A DNA stretch of 64,000 nt. It comes from Actinophytocola xinjiangensis (GTDB lineage: Bacteria; Actinomycetota; Actinomycetes; Mycobacteriales; Pseudonocardiaceae). Position 1 is the first letter of the stretch, and each line of letters begins with the position of its first letter. The position numbers were made by a program, and so were the translations under genes. The notes under the pieces are model-generated. The model did no database searches and was not told the DNA's origin. It saw only the letters and a program-made list of their open reading frames with translations. Of the stretch, positions 8,221 through 17,765 are shown piece after piece. Location: the NCBI RefSeq assembly GCF_001921215.1, contig NZ_MSIF01000003.1, forward strand, positions 1-64,000, given 5' to 3'.

Positions 8221-8880
8221 TCAGCGCCGAAGGATCGTCCTGGCCAACCGGTTGCCGGCGAACTGGGCGACCTGGACGATCACCACGATGGCGATCACCG
8301 CCACCCAGGTGACGACCGGGTTGAACTGCCGGTAGCCGTAGACGATGGCGAAGTTGCCGAGCCCGCCGCCGCCGATCACACCGGCGATGGCCGACATGTC
8401 GACCAGCGCCACGAACACGAAGGTGTACCCGAGGACCAGGGGGCCGAGCGCCTCGGGGATGAGCACGGTCAGGATGATCCTCGGCCGGCCGGCGCCCATC
8501 GCCCTGGCCGCCTCGACGACCCCGGGATCGACGCCGACCAGGTTCTGCTCGACGATGCGGCTGATGCCGAACGCGGCCGCCAGCGACAGCGCGAAGATGA
8601 TCGCCCTGTTGCCGATGCCGACACCGACCACCCACCGCGCCAGCGGCTGCACCGCACCGATGAAGATCACGAACGGGATGGGCCGGAAGAAGTTCACCAC
8701 CAGGTTCAGCACGATCGACACCGGCGCGTTGGCCAGCAGCCCGTTCTTGCGGGTGACGTAGAGCGTCACCCCGATGACCAGGCCACCGACCCCACCGATC
8801 CCCAGCGTGACGGCGACGATGTAGAGGGTCTCGACCACCGACTCCCAGAACAGGCCCTCCAGTTCGAGCAGCCGGTCCAT
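8221..8880 (-). CDS. metI: D-methionine-type ABC transporter permease
   Basis: A 219-residue permease with five to six membrane segments. FWESVVETLYIVAVTLGIGGVGGLVIG is the conserved N-terminal stretch of MetI. The loop EAARAMGAGRPRIILTVLIPEALGPLVLG is the EAA motif. IAGVIGGGGLGNFAIVYGY is diagnostic of the methionine permease family. The ATG at 8880 overlaps the stop of the ATPase gene. A GTG one codon earlier is also possible. Together with metN and the shortened metQ it would form a methionine importer of the MUT family. Confidence 0.92.
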   Translation of the reverse strand: MDRLLELEGLFWESVVETLYIVAVTLGIGGVGGLVIGVTLYVTRKNGLLANAPVSIVLNLVVNFFRPIPFVIFIGAVQPLARWVVGVGIGNRAIIFALSLAAAFGISRIVEQNLVGVDPGVVEAARAMGAGRPRIILTVLIPEALGPLVLGYTFVFVALVDMSAIAGVIGGGGLGNFAIVYGYRQFNPVVTWVAVIAIVVIVQVAQFAGNRLARTILRR

Positions 8881-9908
8881 CACGCCACCTCGGTGACCGC
8901 CGCACGGTCGCGCAGGCGACCGATGGCGTGGTCGACGGCGGCGTCCGGACCGGACAGTGCCAGGGTCAGCGTGCCGAACGACCGGCCCCGCACGTCCGCC
9001 AGACCGCCGTGGACCAGCTCGAACCCGACCCCCGCCGAGATCAACTCGGCGAACACCTCCGACCCCGGTCGCGAGCCGTCGCGGTAGGACAGTGACACGA
9101 TCCGCCCGGAATGGTTGGCCCGCAACGACTCCAGGGTCGCACCGGTCGGCACGTCATCCACCACCGTGCGCACGAACCGCTGGGTGGTCGGGTGGGCAGG
9201 TTGGGAGAACACGTCGAACGCTGGACCGTCCTCGACGACCCGGCCCCGCTCCATCACCACCACCCGGTCGGCGATGGACCGCACCACCGCCATCTCGTGG
9301 GTGATCACCACGATGGTGACCCCCAACTCCACGTTGACCTTCCTGAGCAGGGCCAACACGTCCCGGGTCGTCTCCGGGTCGAGCGCGCTGGTGGCCTCGT
9401 CGGCGAGCAGCACCTTCGGTGAGGTCGCCAGCGCCCGCGCGATGCCGACCCGCTGCTTCTGGCCGCCGGAGAGCTGGTCGGGGTAGCTGTGCGCCCGGTC
9501 GGCCAGGCCGACGAAGTGCAGCAGTTCGGAGATCCGCTCGCGGTGTCGCGCCGTCGGGACCTTCGCGACCCGCAGCGGGTAGGCGACGTTGCCCCACACC
9601 GTGCGCGAGGAGAACAGGTTGAACTGCTGGAAGATCATGCCGATGCCGAGCCGGACCGCACGCAGCCGCCGCTCCGGCAGGCCGGTGATCGTCGTGCCGT
9701 CGACGGTGACGGTCCCCGAACTCGGTTTCTCCAGCCCGTTCACCAGTCGGACCACGGTGGACTTCCCGGCGCCGGAGTGCCCGATGATGCCCGCGATCTG
9801 ACCCGCCTCGACGCGCAGGGGCACGCCGTCCACGGCGGTCACCGGGCGCTCGCCCCGGCGGGTCGGCCCGAACACCTTGGACACGTCGCTGAGTTCGATG
9901 ACGGCCAT
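8880..9908 (-). CDS. metN: Methionine ABC transporter ATP-binding protein
   Basis: A 342-residue MetN-type ATPase: Walker A GHSGAGKST, Q-loop FQQFNLFSSRTVWGN, signature LSGGQKQRVGIARAL, Walker B VLLADEATSALDPETT and THEMAVVRSIADRV. About 80 residues at the C-terminus (GRIVSLSYRDGSRPGSEVFAEL through LTLALSGPD) form the NIL/ACT-like domain that binds methionine and inhibits transport in this family. Length and domain order are normal. The stop overlaps the metI start, and metQ ends 4 bases upstream of its ATG. Confidence 0.93.
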   Translation of the reverse strand: MAVIELSDVSKVFGPTRRGERPVTAVDGVPLRVEAGQIAGIIGHSGAGKSTVVRLVNGLEKPSSGTVTVDGTTITGLPERRLRAVRLGIGMIFQQFNLFSSRTVWGNVAYPLRVAKVPTARHRERISELLHFVGLADRAHSYPDQLSGGQKQRVGIARALATSPKVLLADEATSALDPETTRDVLALLRKVNVELGVTIVVITHEMAVVRSIADRVVVMERGRVVEDGPAFDVFSQPAHPTTQRFVRTVVDDVPTGATLESLRANHSGRIVSLSYRDGSRPGSEVFAELISAGVGFELVHGGLADVRGRSFGTLTLALSGPDAAVDHAIGRLRDRAAVTEVA

Positions 9909-9912
9909 CGGA

Positions 9913-10239
9913 TCACTTCCGCTCGGAGGTGATCTTCTCGACCTCGGCCAGCGACGCGCGCAGGTCGGCGACCGGGGTCCTGGCGAACACCGCCGTGCCG
10001 CCGGAGACCTCCTGCACGCCGTCGAGCACCGCCTGGGTGTTCTGGTAGATCTCGACCAGTCTGGTGTAGGTGGGGTTGTCCCGGTCCTGCTCGCGGGAGG
10101 CGAAGATGTTCACGTACGGCAGGGCCTTCTGGTCGCCGGGGTCGTCGGCGGCGATCGCCTCGTCGAAGGACAGCCCCGCCCGCTCGACGAAGTCGTTGTT
10201 GATGATCGCCGCCGCCAGGTCGTCCAGCGAGTCGGACAT
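9913..10239 (-). pseudogene. metQ: MetQ methionine-binding protein, C-terminal fragment
   Basis: Only 108 residues. They align with the last third of NlpA/MetQ lipoproteins: LDDLAAAIINNDFVERAGL, LPYVNIFASREQDRDNPTYTRLVEIYQ and a Lys-rich end. Complete MetQ has about 270-290 residues with an N-terminal lipoprotein signal. Here the signal peptide, the lipobox Cys and the whole first lobe are missing, and the bases before the ATG do not encode them in any frame I examined. A good Shine-Dalgarno sequence (GGAGGAG) nevertheless lies 9 bases before the ATG, so the fragment may still be translated, but it would stay in the cytoplasm and could not bind methionine. The metNI transporter therefore seems to lack its own receptor here. 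Confidence 0.75.
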
Positions 10240-10294
10240 GGTCGCTGTCTCCTCCGCTGCCGAACGTGCGACGGCAACCGTAGGAGCACCGGCG

Positions 10295-10313
10295 GGACGG
10301 GCGCACCCCGTCC
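10295..10313 (-). terminator. Hairpin between the CPBP gene and metQ remnant
   Basis: GGACGGG (10295-10301) pairs perfectly with CCCGTCC (10307-10313) across a 5-base loop. It lies 47 bases after the stop of the CPBP gene, the last gene of the long minus-strand operon. There is no U-tract, as is common for actinobacterial terminators. It may separate that operon from the metQNI transcription unit. It could alternatively belong to the metQ promoter region. Confidence 0.45.
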
Positions 10314-10360
10314 TGCGATCCGAGATTTCCCCACCGGAGAGGCGATCCGTGGTACCGGGG

Positions 10361-10987
10361 TCAGTCCGCGGGACTCTCCGCAGGCGGCGGGAACAGTGGC
10401 GGCAGCAGCGTCACCATCAGCGTGGACCAGACCAGGTGGGTGACCATCGACGCCCGCACCCCGCCGGTGACCTGACGTTGCAGTCCGAAAAGGACACCCA
10501 TCACCACAGAGGCGGCGACCAGGGCCGGGTTGCGGGTGGCCGTGGTCGCGGCGGCGTAGACACCGGTCGAGGTGGCGAGCCGGTGCCGCCCGCCGAACAC
10601 GACGTACACCGTGTCGCGGAAGAAGAGTTCCTCGGCGACGCCGTTGAGCAGGGTGGTGGCCAGCACGGCACGGGTACTCCCCCGGTGCGCGTAGGCCAGC
10701 ACGGAGGTCAGCACCCGGCGCAGCGGCCGGATCCGCCGGCACACCAGCGCGGCCAGGTAGAACGGGACGAAGGCCGCGACACCGAGCGCCGCCGGCACGG
10801 CCAGTGTCGTGTGCCCCCACCGGATCCGGCCGGCGAGCGCGGCACCCCCGGCCCAGGTCGCGGCGGTGGCGGCCGTCAGCACGTAGAACCGGGCCGATCC
10901 CGGCCGCGCCGCCAGCGACGCGCCGAGCAGACCGGTCCCGGTGACCGCCGTCGCGGCGACCAGCCGGCGCCGGGTCGTCCGCCTCAT
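10361..10987 (-). CDS. CPBP-family (CAAX/Abi) intramembrane metalloprotease
   Basis: A 208-residue membrane protein with about six hydrophobic segments. The CPBP signature is AEELFFRD (EExxxR), followed by a later FGLQRQVTGG and HLVWS segment that supplies the second and third metal-binding positions. Family members cleave prenylated or other membrane substrates, or provide immunity to peptides. The target is unknown here. The ATG at 10987 overlaps the stop of the preceding NAD-binding gene. It is the last gene of the eleven-gene operon, and a hairpin follows. Confidence 0.8.
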   Translation of the reverse strand: MRRTTRRRLVAATAVTGTGLLGASLAARPGSARFYVLTAATAATWAGGAALAGRIRWGHTTLAVPAALGVAAFVPFYLAALVCRRIRPLRRVLTSVLAYAHRGSTRAVLATTLLNGVAEELFFRDTVYVVFGGRHRLATSTGVYAAATTATRNPALVAASVVMGVLFGLQRQVTGGVRASMVTHLVWSTLMVTLLPPLFPPPAESPAD

Positions 10988-11892
10988 CGGGAGCTGGTTT
11001 CCCTGGCGCGGTCGGCCAGTGCGGCGAGGACGGCGTCGTCGAAGGACAGCGGGGTGTGCGGCACGACGTCGTCGATGGCGTGGTCGGTGACGACCACCTC
11101 GGTGTCCATCGAGTCGATCAGGGCGCGGCTGGTGTGCGCGTCCACCCCGGCGAACAACGCGATCCACCGGGCCGACAGCCAGGTCACCGGCTCCACCATC
11201 GGCACCATCGCCGGCAGGATCGGCACCACCCGGCCCTCGATCACCGCCAGCCGGCGCATCATCTCCAGGTAGGAGAACACGTCCGGGCCGCCGATCTCGA
11301 ACACCCGGCCGGCCGCGGCCGGCAGGTCCAGCACCGCCACCAGGTAGTGCACGACGTCGGCGATCGCGATCGGCTGGCAGCGGGTGTTCACCCACCGGGG
11401 CACCACCATCGCCGGCAGGCGTTCCACCAGCTTGCGGGTCATCTCCCAGGAGATGCCGCCGTGGCCGATGACGATCCCGGCGCGCAGCGTCGTGACCGGC
11501 ACGCCACCGGTCCCCAGCAGCGACTCCACCTCCCGGCGGCTGCCCAGGTGCTCGGAGAGCTGGGCGTCGTCGGCGCCCAGGCCACTGAGGTACACGATCC
11601 GGTGTACGCCGGCCGCCGCGGCGGCCTCGCCGAACGCGGTCGCCGCGCTCGCGTCCCGTTCGGCGAAACGCCGGTCGTCCAGCGAGTGCACCAGGTAGTA
11701 GGCGACGTCGCGGCCGGCGAGCGCGCCGGTCAGCGTCGGTGGCTCGTGGACGTCGCCGTACACCGGGTCACCGGCGCCGTGGTACGCGCCGACCCGGCGG
11801 GTCATCGCCCGGACGTCGTGCCCCTCGTCCTCCAGGGCGGCGGCCAGCCGCCCGCCGACGAACCCGGACGCCCCGGTGACCAGTACCCGCAT
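10984..11892 (-). CDS. NAD(P)-binding protein, atypical extended SDR (NmrA/complex I 39 kDa-like)
   Basis: A 302-residue Rossmann-fold protein. The dinucleotide-binding motif VLVTGASGFVGGRL is at the N-terminus, followed by GDVHEPPTL, AYYLVHS, IVYLSGLGA and the segment LRAGIVIGHGGISWEM. This pattern is that of the atypical SDR subgroup near 39 kDa complex I subunits and NmrA proteins, in which the YxxxK pair is not conserved. A catalytic role is uncertain. I chose ATG 11892 over an upstream TTG because it starts the Rossmann strand directly. It follows the M20 gene by 19 bases and overlaps the CPBP gene (ATGA). Confidence 0.85.
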   Translation of the reverse strand: MRVLVTGASGFVGGRLAAALEDEGHDVRAMTRRVGAYHGAGDPVYGDVHEPPTLTGALAGRDVAYYLVHSLDDRRFAERDASAATAFGEAAAAAGVHRIVYLSGLGADDAQLSEHLGSRREVESLLGTGGVPVTTLRAGIVIGHGGISWEMTRKLVERLPAMVVPRWVNTRCQPIAIADVVHYLVAVLDLPAAAGRVFEIGGPDVFSYLEMMRRLAVIEGRVVPILPAMVPMVEPVTWLSARWIALFAGVDAHTSRALIDSMDTEVVVTDHAIDDVVPHTPLSFDDAVLAALADRARETSSR

Positions 11893-11911
11893 GGGCGTCA
11901 AGTCTCATCGA

Positions 11912-13180
11912 TCAGGCCCGGGTTCGCCCGTTCAGCCACACCCCGGCCGCCGTCAGCAGCGCCTCCACCGCGCGGCGCAACGCCGGCTCGACGTCGTTGG
12001 GCACGAACTGGGACGAGTGGTTGCCCGGCGCCGCGCCGGCGGCCACCGCCAGCTGCGGCTGGGCGGGGTCGGCGTAGAGCTGGCCGTCGAAGGCGCCGAA
12101 GTTCCAGAACACCGACGGGACGCCGGCCGCCGAGCCGAACCCGCCGAAGTCCTCACTGGCCGGTTTGGTGCCCGACCGGTGGACCTGGTCCTGGCCGAAC
12201 GCCGTGGTGAACGCCGCGATGATCCGCTCCGCCGCCACCTCGTCGTTGACCAGCAGCGGGAACTCGTTGAGCGGGGTGATCTCCGGTTCCCGGGGCGCGC
12301 CGGCCGCCGCGGCCTCCGCGCGCACGATCCGGTCCACCGCGGCCAGCACCCGCAGCCGCACGTCCGGGTCGAAGGTGCGGATGTTGAGCTTGAGCTCGGC
12401 CTCGGCGGGGATCACGTTCTCCTTCGACCCGGCGCGCAGCGAGCCGACGGTCACCACGGCGACGTCGGTGGCGGCGATCTCGCGGGACACGATGGTCTGC
12501 AACCGCAGCACGATCGCCGAGGCGATGACGATCGGGTCGACGGTCGTCTGCGGCGCCGAGCCGTGCCCGCCCCGGCCGAACACCGTGACCCGCAGGCTGT
12601 CGGCGGCGGCCATGAACACGCCGGGGCACACGTACAGGTGCCCGCCCGGCGCGGAGATGACGTGCTGGCCCAAGGCCACGTCGTAGCGCGGGAACCGGTC
12701 GAGGAACCCGTCGTCGAGCATGGCCCGCGCGCCGGCACCGATCTCCTCGGCCGGCTGGAACACCGCCAGCACCGTGCCCGACCAGTCCGCGCGGCGGGCG
12801 GCGAGCTGCTCGGCCGCGCCGATCAGCGCGGTGACGTGGGTGTCGTGCCCGCAGGCGTGCATCACCGGGACCACGTCGCCGTCGGGGCCGACGCCGGTGG
12901 CCCGGCTGCGGTAGGGCACCTGCTCGATCTCGCGCACCGGCAGGGCGTCCATGTCCGCCCGCAGCAGCACCGACGCGCCCTCGCCGTTGCGCAGCACACC
13001 GACGACACCCGTCCCGCCGACCCCGGTGGTCACCTCGAAGCCCGCCTCGGTCAGCCGCTTCGCCACGATCGTGGCGGTGCGCTTCTCCTGGAAGGACAGC
13101 TCGGGGTGTTCGTGCAGATCCTGGTACAGGGCGGCCAGGTCGGCGATCCGGTCGGCGACTCCGGTGGTCAGCGCGCTCAT
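11912..13180 (-). CDS. M20-family metallo-amidohydrolase (hippurate/N-acyl amino acid hydrolase type)
   Basis: A 422-residue M20D peptidase-like hydrolase. It shows LHEHPELSFQEKRTA, LLRADMDALPV, MHACGHDTHVTALIGAA (metal ligands Cys/His/Asp/His), FQPAEEIGAGARAM with the catalytic Glu pair, and GRGGHGSAPQ in the dimerisation lid. The C-terminal SEDFGGF and NHSSQFVPND complete the metal site. These enzymes remove acyl groups from N-acyl amino acids or cleave small amides. It lies 12 bases behind the zinc metalloprotease and in the same run as an oligopeptide transporter, so a peptide-derived amide is a plausible substrate. Confidence 0.9.
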   Translation of the reverse strand: MSALTTGVADRIADLAALYQDLHEHPELSFQEKRTATIVAKRLTEAGFEVTTGVGGTGVVGVLRNGEGASVLLRADMDALPVREIEQVPYRSRATGVGPDGDVVPVMHACGHDTHVTALIGAAEQLAARRADWSGTVLAVFQPAEEIGAGARAMLDDGFLDRFPRYDVALGQHVISAPGGHLYVCPGVFMAAADSLRVTVFGRGGHGSAPQTTVDPIVIASAIVLRLQTIVSREIAATDVAVVTVGSLRAGSKENVIPAEAELKLNIRTFDPDVRLRVLAAVDRIVRAEAAAAGAPREPEITPLNEFPLLVNDEVAAERIIAAFTTAFGQDQVHRSGTKPASEDFGGFGSAAGVPSVFWNFGAFDGQLYADPAQPQLAVAAGAAPGNHSSQFVPNDVEPALRRAVEALLTAAGVWLNGRTRA

Positions 13181-13192
13181 GTGCTCCTCTTC

Positions 13193-15337
13193 CTAGATCG
13201 GGGTGCCCGGGGGCAGGGTCGGCAGGTCGGCCGGGTGCTCGAACGCCGTCTTCTCCACCGCCGCCCAGCGGGCCCGCACCGACGGCCGCGACGAGTCCGC
13301 GAGCCGCCCGGCGACCGCCTCGACGGCCGCCATCCGCGTGTGCTGGTGCAGTACGTGGTCGGTCAGGGTGTGCTGGAAGCGGCGCAGCAGCGTCCACCCG
13401 ACGGTCTCGGTGACCAGGTCCCGCGCGGTGGCGGTCAGCAGGTCCGAGGCGAGTCCGACCGTGCGCTCCAGCACCTCGTCCAGGCCGACGCCGGCGCCCT
13501 CGGCGAGGCGGTTGAGCCGGGCCGGGGCCAGCAGCGCACCGGCGACCAGGTCGGCGCCGGCGGCGACCGCGGCGGCGGTGTCGAACGCCCCACCGGTGCG
13601 GTGGTCGAACTGGCCCTGCCGGCGCGACCGCCCGCCGGCCGGCGGGACCAGCAGCGGCCGGACGTGCTCGGGGACGGCCAGGAACGCCGGGTCCAGCAGC
13701 GCGGCGAGCTGGTCGAGGGCCGCCCGCTGGCGGGTTGGCGGGACCGGCGTGGCCGCCCCGGTGAACGCGGTGCCGCCGGTGACCGCGTAGCGGCGGATGC
13801 TGCCGCCGACCAGCTTGGCCACGGCCAGCGCCTGGTGGCGGTGCAGCAGGTGCAGCAGCAGGAAGCGGCGCTCGATCTCGTTGGCGTCGCTGCCCGGCGG
13901 CACGACCGCCGGGCCGAACCGGCGCAGCGCGGCGGCCCGCACGGCCAGCAACCCGGCCAGCACCTCGATCGGGTCGCCGGGCGCGATCCAGGTGGCGCCG
14001 CACCCGTCGGCGGCGTCGTCGGCGCGCGCGTCGGCGTCGGTGACGTAGTCCAGGTCGGGGGCGGTCCCCGCCTGGCCGTAGAGCGCGGTGACCTGGTGGT
14101 GGTCCCACGGCCCGAGCCCGGTGGCGTAGGGCTCGGGGGCGGCCGGGCGGTCGCCGTCCAGGGCGAACACCGGGCCCGGGTAGTCCATCACCGACGGCAC
14201 CGGGTGGTGGTGGGAGGCGAAGTTGTGCGCGAACCCGAGGCCGTGGCCGATCTCGTGGGCGGCGAGCTGACGCAGCCGCGCGGCCACCACCTCGGCCACC
14301 GCCGCCGGACCGGCCGCGTCGTCATAGGGTGCCAGGACGCTCTCGGTGATCGCGCGCAGCTGCTCGACCCGCTGGGAACCCAGGCGCACCACGGCACGCA
14401 GGATCTCGCCGGTGCGCGGATCGACCTGGGTCATGCCCATCGACCAGCCCCGGTCGGCCCGGTGCACCCACAGCACGACGTTGCGCCGCGGGTCGGTCAG
14501 GTCGGCGCCCTCGGGCAGCGGCTCGACCCGGTAGCCACCCGGCAGGCCGGCCGACGCGAACGCCTCCTGCCACCAGTTGCCCCCGGCGAGCACCGCGTCG
14601 CGCACGGCCGGCGGCATCGCCGGGTCGAGGTGGAACACGATCGGCTCGGTGGTGCGGAAGCGGGTGGCCAGCGGGGTCAGCGCGTCCCGGGTGTGGATCT
14701 CGTCGAACCGGTGCACGGCCAGGTTCGGCGTCGCCCCGGCGGTCGGGTCCAGGTCGACCGGCTCGTAGCCGGGCGGCGGCAGCGGGCGCAGCGCGACCTG
14801 CTGGCGCAGGCTGACGGTGTCGCCGGGCGCCGGGTAGCCGGCCGGCGGGGCCGAGAGCCTCGGCGGGTCGCCGGGCGCCACCGGGGTCCGGGGCACCGGT
14901 TGGGCCGCGCGGAAGGTGAGCACCGACTCGACGGCGAGCACGTCGCCGTACCAGGCGGCGCCGGTGACCCGGCTCAGCGCCGGGTCGAGCGCGTAGGGCG
15001 TCTGCGCCGCGTCGGTCAGGCTCCGCGCGGCGCCCACCAGGTCGACCAGGCCAAGCGGGGTCGGGTCGAACGAGCCGGGCGAGGTGACCGGGCAGCGGGC
15101 GATGGCCGACTCGGCGAAGGAGTGCTCGGCCGCGTCCCGCTCGGCGTCGGTGGCGCCGGAGTGGCCGAAGTGGGTGTTGCGGGCGGTGACGACCACGCCG
15201 TCGCCGTCCGGGTCGGCCCGGCACAGCAGCGACGGCCCGACCTCGCCCCGGTCCAGGCCGGTCGTCGACAGGCCGAGGCCGCCGGTGAGCATCGCGTGCA
15301 GCAGGAACTCGCGCTGCGCGAGGTGCGCCGGGGTCAC
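13193..15337 (-). CDS. Zinc-dependent metalloprotease (DUF4953/DUF5117-like)
   Basis: A 714-residue protein with the extended zinc-binding motif [15 protein letters not shown] (about residues 357-371), followed by SVMDYPGP, which resembles the Met-turn of metzincins. The N-terminal part has [11 protein letters not shown] and a beta-rich region, and a long alpha-helical C-terminal region follows the active site. This is the architecture of the large zinc metalloproteases with DUF5117/DUF4953 domains. I see no signal peptide, so it probably acts in the cytoplasm on imported peptides. Secreted relatives exist, so this is a notable difference. The GTG at 15337 overlaps the stop of the ATPase gene. 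Confidence 0.8.
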   Translation of the reverse strand: MTPAHLAQREFLLHAMLTGGLGLSTTGLDRGEVGPSLLCRADPDGDGVVVTARNTHFGHSGATDAERDAAEHSFAESAIARCPVTSPGSFDPTPLGLVDLVGAARSLTDAAQTPYALDPALSRVTGAAWYGDVLAVESVLTFRAAQPVPRTPVAPGDPPRLSAPPAGYPAPGDTVSLRQQVALRPLPPPGYEPVDLDPTAGATPNLAVHRFDEIHTRDALTPLATRFRTTEPIVFHLDPAMPPAVRDAVLAGGNWWQEAFASAGLPGGYRVEPLPEGADLTDPRRNVVLWVHRADRGWSMGMTQVDPRTGEILRAVVRLGSQRVEQLRAITESVLAPYDDAAGPAAVAEVVAARLRQLAAHEIGHGLGFAHNFASHHHPVPSVMDYPGPVFALDGDRPAAPEPYATGLGPWDHHQVTALYGQAGTAPDLDYVTDADARADDAADGCGATWIAPGDPIEVLAGLLAVRAAALRRFGPAVVPPGSDANEIERRFLLLHLLHRHQALAVAKLVGGSIRRYAVTGGTAFTGAATPVPPTRQRAALDQLAALLDPAFLAVPEHVRPLLVPPAGGRSRRQGQFDHRTGGAFDTAAAVAAGADLVAGALLAPARLNRLAEGAGVGLDEVLERTVGLASDLLTATARDLVTETVGWTLLRRFQHTLTDHVLHQHTRMAAVEAVAGRLADSSRPSVRARWAAVEKTAFEHPADLPTLPPGTPI

Positions 15338-16104
15338 CGCGCCGCCCCCTGGCCGGGGATGGCGGCCAGCAGGTCACGGGTGTAGTCGTCGGTCGGGCGG
15401 GAGAACACCTCGCCGACCGGGCCGGTCTCCACCACGTCGCCGTGGCGCAGCACCACGACCTCGTCGCTGACCTGGCTCACCACGGCCAGGTTGTGCGAGA
15501 TGAACAGCATCGTCAGGGTCAGCTCGTGGCGCAGCCGGTCGAGCAGTGCCAGCACCTCGGCCTGTACCGACACGTCCAGCGCGGAGGTGATCTCGTCGGC
15601 GATCACCACCTCCGGGCGGGTGATCAGCGCGCGGGCGATGGCGACGCGCTGCCGCTGCCCGCCGGAGAACTCGTGCGGGTAGCGGTCGGCGGTGTCGGCC
15701 GGCAGCGCGACCTCGGCCAGCACCGCGTCGATGGCCTCGCGGTGCTGGCGGACCCGCGCGTGCACCGGGTCGAGCGCCTCGGCCAGGGTCTGGCCGACGG
15801 TGCGGCGCGGGTTGAGCGAGGAGTACGGGTCCTGCGGGATGAGCTGGACCCGGCGCAGGAACGCGCGCCGCTGCTGGCGGCCGAGGCCGCGCACGTCGGT
15901 CCCGTCCAGCAGCACCCGGCCGCCGGCGACCGGCACGATGCCCAGGATCGCCTTGGCCAGGGTCGACTTGCCGGAGCCGGACTCGCCGACCAGGCCGACG
16001 GTCCGCCCGGACGGCACGGCCACGCTCACCGCGTTCAGCGCGGTCACCGACCGGGCGCCCCGGCCGAACCGCACGGTCAGGTCCTCGACGGCGAGGGTGT
16101 TCAC
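15334..16104 (-). CDS. Oligopeptide ABC transporter ATP-binding protein, DppF/OppF type
   Basis: A 256-residue ATPase: Walker [17 protein letters not shown]-loop [19 protein letters not shown], signature [15 protein letters not shown], Walker [17 protein letters not shown] and switch [10 protein letters not shown]. The NPRRTVG segment after the Q-loop is characteristic of the second ATPase of dipeptide/oligopeptide importers. GTG start at 16104 overlaps the preceding gene. It is shorter than usual (about 320) and lacks the long C-terminal extension with the Cys cluster found in iron-sulfur DppD/F proteins. Confidence 0.92.
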   Translation of the reverse strand: MNTLAVEDLTVRFGRGARSVTALNAVSVAVPSGRTVGLVGESGSGKSTLAKAILGIVPVAGGRVLLDGTDVRGLGRQQRRAFLRRVQLIPQDPYSSLNPRRTVGQTLAEALDPVHARVRQHREAIDAVLAEVALPADTADRYPHEFSGGQRQRVAIARALITRPEVVIADEITSALDVSVQAEVLALLDRLRHELTLTMLFISHNLAVVSQVSDEVVVLRHGDVVETGPVGEVFSRPTDDYTRDLLAAIPGQGAAR

Positions 16105-17765
16105 GAGGTCACCGCCAGCGTCGGCACGGCGTCCAGCAGCATCCTGGTGTACGGCTCGCTGACCTGTCCGGCGCGCAGCGCCTCACCGGTGAGCTCCTCC
16201 ACGATCACTCCGTCCTTCATCACCAGCACGCGGTCGCACAGCTCGGTCACGACCCCGAGGTCGTGGGAGATGAACAGCATGGCGGTGTCGGTCTCGTCGC
16301 GGATCCTGGCCAGTTCGGTCAGGATCCCCGCTGCCACCGTGACATCAAGTGCGGTCGTCGGCTCGTCGGCGACCAGCAGCGCCGGCTCGGCGGCCAGCGC
16401 GGCGGCGATCATCGCCCGCTGCCGCATGCCGCCGGACAGCTCGTAGGGGTGCGAGCGCAGCAGCCGCGGCGGGTCGGTGATGTGCACGCCGGCGAGCAGC
16501 CCGGCGATGATCTCCCGGGCCTGCTTGGCGGACTTGCCCCGGTGGACCCGCAGCACCTCGGTGAGCTGGGTGCCCATCCGCAGCGCGGGGTTGAAGGTGG
16601 TGCCGGGGTCCTGGTAGATCATCGCGACCGCGTCCGCCAGCTCAGCCCTGGCGGGCCGGTCGAGCAGGTCGACGCTGCCGGCGCGCAGGGCGGTGGCCGA
16701 CGCGGTGAGACCGTCGGGCAGCAGCCTGGCCAGCGACAGCGCGGTCAGCGACTTCCCGCTGCCGGACTCGCCGACCAGGCCGAGGATCTCGCCGCGGCCG
16801 ATCTCGAAGGAGATCCCGTGCACCAGGTCGGTGCCGTCCGCGCGGGACACCACCAGGTCGCGGACCACGACCGGCGCCGCCGACCCGACGTCCTTGGACC
16901 GGGTCGGGACCGGGCGTGTGCTGGCCGGCCGGCGGGTGACCCGGGGGTCGGCCGCGGCGGCGAGGCCGTCGCCGACCAGCATGGCGCCGATCGACATGAG
17001 CAGGATCATCATCGTCGGGCCGACGACCTCGACCGGGCGGGAGTAGATCGCCGGCAGCGCGTCGGCCAGCAGCCGGCCGAGGTCGATGTCGGGGGTCTGC
17101 ACGCCGAGGCCGACGAACGACAGCGCCGACATCGCCACCAGGCCGGTGGAGAAGCTCGCCGCGAGCTGGATGAGCAGCGGCTCGGCCATGTTGGGCATCA
17201 GGTGGCGGCTGATCAGGGCCCGGCGCGGCACGCCGACCAGCCGGGCGGTGGTCACGTAGTCCCGCTGGAAGATGGCGCCGCTGAGGTTGGCGGTGAGCCG
17301 GGCGGTCACCGGGATGTTGGCGACCGACACCGCCACCACGACCTGCCACGGCCCGGAACCCAGGATCGCCGCGAGCACCACCGCGACCAGCAGCTCCGGG
17401 TAGGACACGGAGATCTCCACGATCCGCAGGGCGAACTCGCGCAGCCGCCGGGGCGCGGTCCACACGGCGGCGCCGATCAGCACACCGAGGAACATCGAGA
17501 TCCCGGTCGCGATCAGCGCCATGAACAGGCTGGCCCGCGCGCCGACCAGCGACCGCGCCAGCAGGTCCCGGCCGAGGTCGTCGGTGCCCAGCCAGTGCTC
17601 GCCCGACGGGCCCTGGCCGGCCTGCGCGCTCAGCGCGTGCGCGTCCTCGCCCAGCACGAACGACGCGACCAGCACGACCAGTGCCGTCGCCGACAGCAGG
17701 ACGGTGCCGGCGACCAGCGCCGGGTTCCAGCGCAACCGCCGTGTCCTGGTCACGGTCCTAGCCAC
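16101..17765 (-). CDS. Fused oligopeptide ABC permease (DppC type) and ATPase (DppD type)
   Basis: A 554-residue fusion. Residues 1-275 are a DppC-type permease: N-terminal [26 protein letters not shown], five further TM segments and the EAA loop [19 protein letters not shown]. Residues 300-554 are an ATPase with Walker A GESGSGKS (332-339), Q-loop [16 protein letters not shown], signature [12 protein letters not shown], Walker [13 protein letters not shown] and [10 protein letters not shown] Pro/Arg/Ser-rich linker (about 276-298) joins them. In most operons these are two genes; the fusion fixes a 1:1 ratio. The GTG at 17765 overlaps the upstream permease gene by 8 bases. Confidence 0.92.
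   Translation of the reverse strand: MARTVTRTRRLRWNPALVAGTVLLSATALVVLVASFVLGEDAHALSAQAGQGPSGEHWLGTDDLGRDLLARSLVGARASLFMALIATGISMFLGVLIGAAVWTAPRRLREFALRIVEISVSYPELLVAVVLAAILGSGPWQVVVAVSVANIPVTARLTANLSGAIFQRDYVTTARLVGVPRRALISRHLMPNMAEPLLIQLAASFSTGLVAMSALSFVGLGVQTPDIDLGRLLADALPAIYSRPVEVVGPTMMILLMSIGAMLVGDGLAAAADPRVTRRPASTRPVPTRSKDVGSAAPVVVRDLVVSRADGTDLVHGISFEIGRGEILGLVGESGSGKSLTALSLARLLPDGLTASATALRAGSVDLLDRPARAELADAVAMIYQDPGTTFNPALRMGTQLTEVLRVHRGKSAKQAREIIAGLLAGVHITDPPRLLRSHPYELSGGMRQRAMIAAALAAEPALLVADEPTTALDVTVAAGILTELARIRDETDTAMLFISHDLGVVTELCDRVLVMKDGVIVEELTGEALRAGQVSEPYTRMLLDAVPTLAVTS

Noticed and set aside
10240-10360. Missing N-terminal part of MetQ in another frame
   Set aside because: Reading the in-frame upstream codons gives Arg/Ala-rich sequence without signal peptide or NlpA motifs.
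11876-15385. Very long open frame on the plus strand opposite the M20 and metalloprotease genes
   Set aside because: The frame is the mirror of high-GC third-position coding on the other strand; its translation is low-complexity Arg/Gly/His/Val with no domain.
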